Shown here piece after piece: positions 59,044 through 64,000 of a stretch of 64,000 nucleotides of DNA (its first letter is position 1; every line of letters begins with the position of its first letter). The stretch comes from Gentiana macrophylla (lineage: Eukaryota; Streptophyta; Magnoliopsida; Gentianales; Gentianaceae): the NCBI GenBank assembly GCA_026214975.1, contig JAOBSW010000519.1, positions 248,001-312,000 of the forward strand, read 5' to 3'. Below the pieces are notes generated by a model. It was not told where the DNA came from and made no database searches. It saw nothing but the letters and a program-made list of their open reading frames with translations. Position numbers and translations under genes: made by a program.

Positions 59044-60584
59044 TTGCAGGATATATGGTACTTTGACAGTGGTTGCTCAAGGCACATGACAAAGAGCAAG
59101 GACTATCTAAGTGATTTCATTGCCAAAGATGGACCAAAAGTTAATTTTGGAAGTAAAGACAAACCTGGATACACCAAAGGTTATGGCACCTTGATCAGAA
59201 ATGGTCTCACAATCATGAATATATCTTATGTAGAAAGACTGCATTACAATCTACTCAGCACCAGTCAATTCTGTGATATGGGATATAAAGTTACTTTTGA
59301 CAAAGATTTCTACATTGTCGTCAATAAACAAAGATTTCAAGTTGTTTTAGCCGGAAGAAGAAAAGAGAATATATATGTTGTAGATTGGACTACAGCTATT
59401 GCAGAAACATGTTTACTTGTGCATACCAAATAAGAAATCAGCTGGTTGTGGCACAAGAAACCGAGTCATCTAAAATTTGATGACATCAACACCCTCATCA
59501 AGAAACAGTTAGTCATTGGATTACCTGAAATCTCATATAAGATGGATAGCTTATGTAATGCTTGTCAACAAGGAAAGCAAACAAAAGCAAGTTTCAAGAC
59601 TAAATCTCAGCATTAAACAACCAGAGTTCTGGAGCTACAACATATGGACTTATTTGCACCTATTACGCCAATTAGTATCAGTGGAAAGAAGTATACATTG
59701 GTGGTAGTAGACGATTTTTCAGATATACTTGGGTTATCTTCTTAACCAAGAAAAGTGAAACCAAGAAAAGACTTACAGAACTACTCAAGAGACTTCAGAA
59801 TCAGAAAGGCATATCAGTTGTGAAGATAAGATCAGATAAATGAACTGAATTTCTCAACAATGTGATTATTGAATATTGAGAAGAAAATGGTGTTTTACAC
59901 CAACTTCCTGCCACAACAACACCTCAACAGAATGGTGTAGCGGAAAGAAGAAATAGAACGCTCAAAGAAGCGGGAAGGACTATGATCTGTGAAGCAAAAC
60001 TACCTGAAAGATATTGGGCAGAAGCAGTTAACACAGCTTGCTATACAAAGAATAGAGTTCTCATGAATAAAAGGCATGAGAAGACTCCTTATGAAATTTG
60101 AAATGGAAGAAAACCAAATGTTTCTTACTTCCATGCTTTTGGAAGCAAATGTTTCATACACAATAATGGGAAAGATCAACTCCATGTTTTTCAGCCCAAA
60201 GCTGATGAAGGAATTTTTCTGGGATATTCAAGTGTCAGCAAAGCATTCAGAGTACTAAATAAAAGGACACTCAAGCATGAGGAATCAATACATGTGGTAT
60301 TTGATGAACCAAACTTCCCTGGTGAAACAACTGAAGACAGACCAGAACCAGTCTCTCAGGCTCAGTTACCAATCTTGCCAAAATTGATTCTTGTTGACAT
60401 TGGAAGACTATGGATTTTAGATTCTTCAGATCAAGATCAGTCTCAGTTTCCAACTACTCAACAAGCCATTCCTGAACAACATGATTCTGACTCAGTTGAA
60501 GAAAATCAAGAACCAGTTCATGAAGAACCAGTCGAACAAAATGTAGAGCCCTTGATGCAAGCACCTGTTTATCAATGGATGTGA
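59044..60584 (+). pseudogene. Copia D protease and integrase
   Basis: Aspartic protease motif IWYFDSGCSRHMT at about 59050, then INISYVERLHYNLLS-like sequence (59220-59270). After a stop at 59433 comes the pre-integrase zinc region (WHKKPSHLKFDDIN, CNACQQGKQTKAS). Integrase reads LQHMDLFAPI (first Asp), IRSDK with a stop then TEFLN (second Asp), and PQQNGVAERRNRTLKE (catalytic Glu) at about 59926-59973. The post-catalytic part reads YHAFGSKCFIHNN-like and FLGYSSVSKAFRVLNKRT. Stops lie at about 59614, 59841, 59878 and 60100, some of them at Trp or Gly positions. Confidence 0.9.
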
Positions 60585-62205
60585 GATCACCTCAAGAACA
60601 AGTTAATGGTGATACTCTAGCCGGAGTTCGAACAAGACATCAACTAGATGCAATGATTGCATGTTTTCTATCTCAATCTGAACCTAAGGAGATAGAAGAA
60701 GCTTTGAAAGATCCAGACTGGATACTAGCTATGCAAGAAGAACTGAATGAATTTGAAAGAAATCAAGTATGAGAATTGGTAGAAAAACCAGTTCATGTGA
60801 ATATCATTGGAACCAAATGGGTTTTCAGAAACAAACTTTATGAAGATGGGAATATCATCAGAAACAAAGCTAGATTGTAGCTAAAGGGTATTTCTCAAGC
60901 AGAAGGCATAGACTTTGATGAAACTTATGCACCAGTTGCAAGATTGGAAGCAATCAGACTATTTCTTACCTTTGCAGCTCACAAAAAGTTCAATGTATAC
61001 CAGATGGATGTTAAAATCGCATTTTTAATTAGAATACTTGAAGAAGATGTTTATGTTCAACAACCACCTGGATTCGAGATCAAAGATCGTTCGATAAAGT
61101 TTTTGAGACAAAGGAAAGCTATTTATGGACTTAAACAAGCACCAAGAGCTTGGTATGAAACTCTATCTCAGTTTCTAGTGGATAATGGATTTATCAAAGG
61201 AACTATCGACAAAACTTTATTCAGAATGAAAATTGAAGAGAGCACTCAACTTGTTCAGATCTATGTTGATGACATTATTTTTGGATCAGAAAATGAACAG
61301 TTATGTGAGAAATTTGCAAGTTTAATGAAGAGCAAATTTTAGATGAGTATGATGGGAGAATTGAATTATTTTCTTGGATTACAAGTTAAACAATTAGATG
61401 ATGGAATTTTCATTCACCAAACCAAGTATACAAGAGAACTTATCAAAAAGTTTGGTATGGAAAAATCAGCTTGAATTTCTACACCAATAGGGACCAACAT
61501 CAGACTAGATGAAGACAAAGAAGGCAAAGATGTTGATCAAACACTTTACAGAAGAGTGATTGGAAGCTTACTCTATCTTACAGCAAGTAGGCCAGACATA
61601 TCTTTTACTGTTGGTGTATGTGTAAGATTTCAGTCGAGACCAAAGGAAAGTCATCTCACAGTTGTAAAAAGAACCTTGAAGTATCTGAAAGATACAGATG
61701 GAATTGGAATTTGGTATTCAAAAGAAGGAGAATTCAAGCTGATATCCTATTCAGACTCATATTGTACAGGATGCAAAGTGGACAGGAAGAGCACCTCAGG
61801 CACATGTCAGTTGCTAGGAAATAGACTTGTGTCTTGGTTCAGCAAAAAGCAAAATTCTATCTCAACTTCAACAGCTAAAGCAGAGTATATAGCAGCTGGA
61901 AGTTGTTGTGCTGAAGTTCTATGGATTTGACAGCAATTAAGAGATTATGGGATAGAAGAAGGAATGATTCCTATAATGTGTGATAACACAAGTGCAATTG
62001 CAATTACAGACAATCCAGTTTTACACTCAAGGACAAAACATATTGATGTGCGTCATCACTTTATAAGAGATCATGCAGAGAAAAAGGATATTGCAGTTCT
62101 TTATGTACCTACTGAAGATCAGTTGGACGATATCTTTACAAAACCTTAGGATAAAGAAAGATTTGCCAAATTAAGAACTGAGTTGGGGATAATCAAAGTC
62201 AGTTA
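60585..62205 (+). pseudogene. Copia D reverse transcriptase and RNase H
   Basis: [76 protein letters not shown], and [11 protein letters not shown] with the YVDD pair (about 61260). RNase H: RRVIGSLLYLTASRPDISF, YSDSYCTGCKVDRKSTSGTC, STAKAEYIAAGSCCAEVLWI and NPVLHSRTKHIDVRHHFIRDH. Stops lie at about 60770, 60877, 61340, 61472 and 61928. The C-terminal tail ends near FTKP at about 62148. Confidence 0.92.
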
Positions 62206-62670
62206 AGTCAGTCAAGTCAGTTTAAGCCGGAGATTCGTCAAGGGGATTAATCTTTTTTATGCTGGGTGCGCTCACTTAACAGATTAGTCATTGACATCAA
62301 CAATCTCAAACTGACCAACTGGAACTTAAAGATATTTTGGAACTGAAAGTTTACTCTAGAACTGACCTCAACATCAGTCTTTATAAGAGTCAACTTAAGT
62401 CAAAGGTTGATAAGATAAAACCGACAGCGGTTATATCGCATTTAATTACAGCATTTTTTGTCAGAATATATTGCATGTACACCCCACTATTGTCAGAATA
62501 GTACATGCTTTGGTTACACAAACCATCATGGAATTTGAAAAGTTGTACTAATCAACCGTCAAGCATCATCCCTATATATCCAACCTCCGTTCACATTTCC
62601 TTAAAAACAAAAATCAGATTTTTAATAATCCTTTCATCTCAAAATTCAATTTTTGTTTCCACACCCAGAA
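62206..62670 (+). other. Intergenic region between copia D RNase H and third ORF
   Basis: About 460 bases with no convincing frame. It contains AGTCAGTCAAGTCAGTT direct repeats (about 62203-62222) and no clear LTR start, so the element continues. Confidence 0.5.
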
Positions 62671-64000
62671 ATGACCACCTCAAAGAAATCTCAAGAAGAA
62701 AGATTGATCACAGAGTTAGATGTGTATACATTCGAAGTTTATGAAGCTATGTGCAACAACACTCTGTTAGCAAGTTATATCTGCGAGAAGATCCAGAAAC
62801 AACAAGGATTAAAAAGCATTCTGGAGGTCACTTTCAACGAAAGACGTGATGTGGAAGGGATTTCTGAGCTTCGGGAGAACATGCGTCTGATAAGAGACTC
62901 CATCATCACTACAGTTCATGGAGATCGAATTATTATCAATGAACGAGTCATGAAGTCGCTATTTGGTTTAAAAAATTCATCTGTGACATCAATAGACAAG
63001 ACTCGTCTACCATTAAAAAGAGACGCATTTCTTAGACAGATTTCTTTATCTAAGGAACCAGCAGAAGTTGGCATTCATATTGATAAACTCAAGCCATAAT
63101 TTGGACTCCTTAGTATTAGGCTCAGCAGACATGTTATTGGAAAATCCAAAGGAATCAACATATTATCCGATGACAATGTTTAACTGATGAACATAATTTG
63201 GGACGAACTAGAATTCAATTGGGCCGGTTATGTCGTCAATCAGATAAAGAAGCAACACTTAGATGAATTGGAAAGTGTACCAAAAGCTCAATCTGAAGGA
63301 CAAGTTACTGTTGCGTAGATTCCATCAAGAAAACACTCAAAGTGGAATCATTCAATTTTATTTGGAGAAACTCAAGGCGGGGAAGAAAGCACGAATCGCA
63401 GCCACAACTCATCGATACAAAGGGAATTTGCAGAGTCACGTGGAACAACTTCCCAACCTGGCCAGACACAGAAGCGTGTCTCAACAGAAGTCGAACATAA
63501 ATGAGTCAAGCGGAAAGTCGACTCAAAGAAAAGAAAAATCGTTTGTCAAATGTTTGTACCCAGGTACTTCGAGTCAGCAAGCACCAAGTGAGGGGGAACT
63601 ACAACAACTGACAGCTGAAATCACGCGGAAAGATAAACCTGCTGATTATACTTCTCAGTTACAACACCATTCAGATCAGCAACAAGCTCCAAGTTTTGAA
63701 GCTGATAGAATTACCAAGCTAATGGAGATGAAACTCAAACCAGAAAATTCTCGTGATACTATCTTAAAATCTGATGAAAATTTACTCTTGAAGGAATTGG
63801 AAATTGGAGACCTATATACTTTGTTTCCTATATCAGAGTTTCTTGCAAATTGTTTCAATAGATTCACTGAACTAGCTGAATGCGGACAATCAGCCACATC
63901 ATCTTCTCCCAAGAATTCTTTGAAGAAGAAGGATGATGATGAATATGATAATTCAAGGAAAGAAGCTGATATGATTACAGTTTTGCAGAAAAATACTCAA
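62671..64000 (+). CDS. Third ORF region of copia D, function unknown, continues past window
   Basis: ATG 62671 (MTTSKKSQEERLITELDVYT) opens a 142-codon frame to the TAA at 63097. The same frame continues readably with further stops (63181, 63316). A second frame is open without a stop from ATG 63263 to the window end, 246 codons. It reads TSSQQAPSEGELQQLTAEIT, QQQAPSFEADRITKLMEMKL, LLLKELEIGDLYTLFPISEF and an acidic/lysine tail. The most likely original product switches from frame 1 to frame 2 around 63525-63540, at an A-rich run, making one long protein of over 430 residues. It is charged, with helical or coiled-coil-like stretches. Position after RNase H corresponds to the extra ORF known in Sireviruses, but no envelope signature (signal peptide, transmembrane helix) is visible. 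No family recognised. Confidence 0.6.

Larger units (their letters stand above)
55031..64000 (+). mobile_element. Copia D: Sirevirus-like Ty1/copia element, right end beyond window
   Basis: 5' LTR at 55031-56728, tRNA-Met primer site, long gag, then protease, integrase, RT and RNase H in copia order, and an additional ORF region after RNase H before any 3' LTR is reached. The LTR start (TGTTGGAAATAAAA...TTTTGATGATAA), the long gag, the protease motif FDSGCSRHMT and the downstream third ORF together point to the SIRE/Sirevirus lineage. Many in-frame stops show that it is inactive. Confidence 0.88.

Overview
The window looks like heterochromatin-like, AT-rich nuclear DNA of a flowering plant, probably a eudicot. 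The evidence is plant-type Ty1/copia and Ty3/gypsy elements with tRNA-Met and tRNA-Asp primer sites, plant non-autonomous elements (TRIM, MITE, SINE-like), and one host gene of the plant glycoside hydrolase family 28 (polygalacturonase) with GT-AG introns. I cannot name the species. Almost all coding sequence is decayed retrotransposon.

Layout. 1-331: a ~50-bp satellite. 332-25331: a nested stack. The oldest layer is a minus-strand gypsy element (gypsy-2), of which an LTR piece (332-810), a gag piece (20974-21700) and a right LTR (22029-23470) remain. It abuts an older gypsy-type (Transposase_28-like) pseudogene at 23471-24663. A tandem copia array (copia A, shared LTR, copia B, LTR; 811-20973) sits in the gypsy-2 gag. 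A complete but internally deleted gypsy element (gypsy-1, 1845-10207) sits inside copia A, with a TACTC target duplication. 25332-31252: a complete minus-strand copia (copia C) with GGAAA target duplications. 31985-32893: the same satellite in the opposite orientation.

34151-45221: a six-exon polygalacturonase gene on the plus strand. Its catalytic motifs are all present, but it carries in-frame stops in exon 1 and a frameshift in exon 6. Its introns hold a TRIM (35441-35951), an (AT)n tract, a second degenerate TRIM-like repeat, a hAT-type MITE with an 8-bp target duplication, a LINE-like retroposon with a 9-bp target duplication, and a tRNA-like SINE head.

45890-51569: another tandem array of copia LTRs (copia E, minus strand) with RNase H-end fragments. 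51570-55005: a short LTR element carrying only a gag-like ORF (TR-GAG type), followed by an inverted LTR copy that makes a ~500-bp-arm palindrome, a trapped TRIM fragment and an LTR tail. 55031-64000: a plus-strand Sirevirus-like copia (copia D) that runs off the right edge. It has gag, protease, integrase, RT and RNase H, all broken by stops, followed by an extra ORF region downstream of RNase H whose last frame is open for 246 codons to the window end.

The most useful leads are the gag-only LTR element with its inverted LTR partner, the third ORF of copia D, the two tandem shared-LTR arrays, the integrase-only gypsy-1, and the mutated but motif-complete polygalacturonase. Domain names come from motif reading only; no database search was run.
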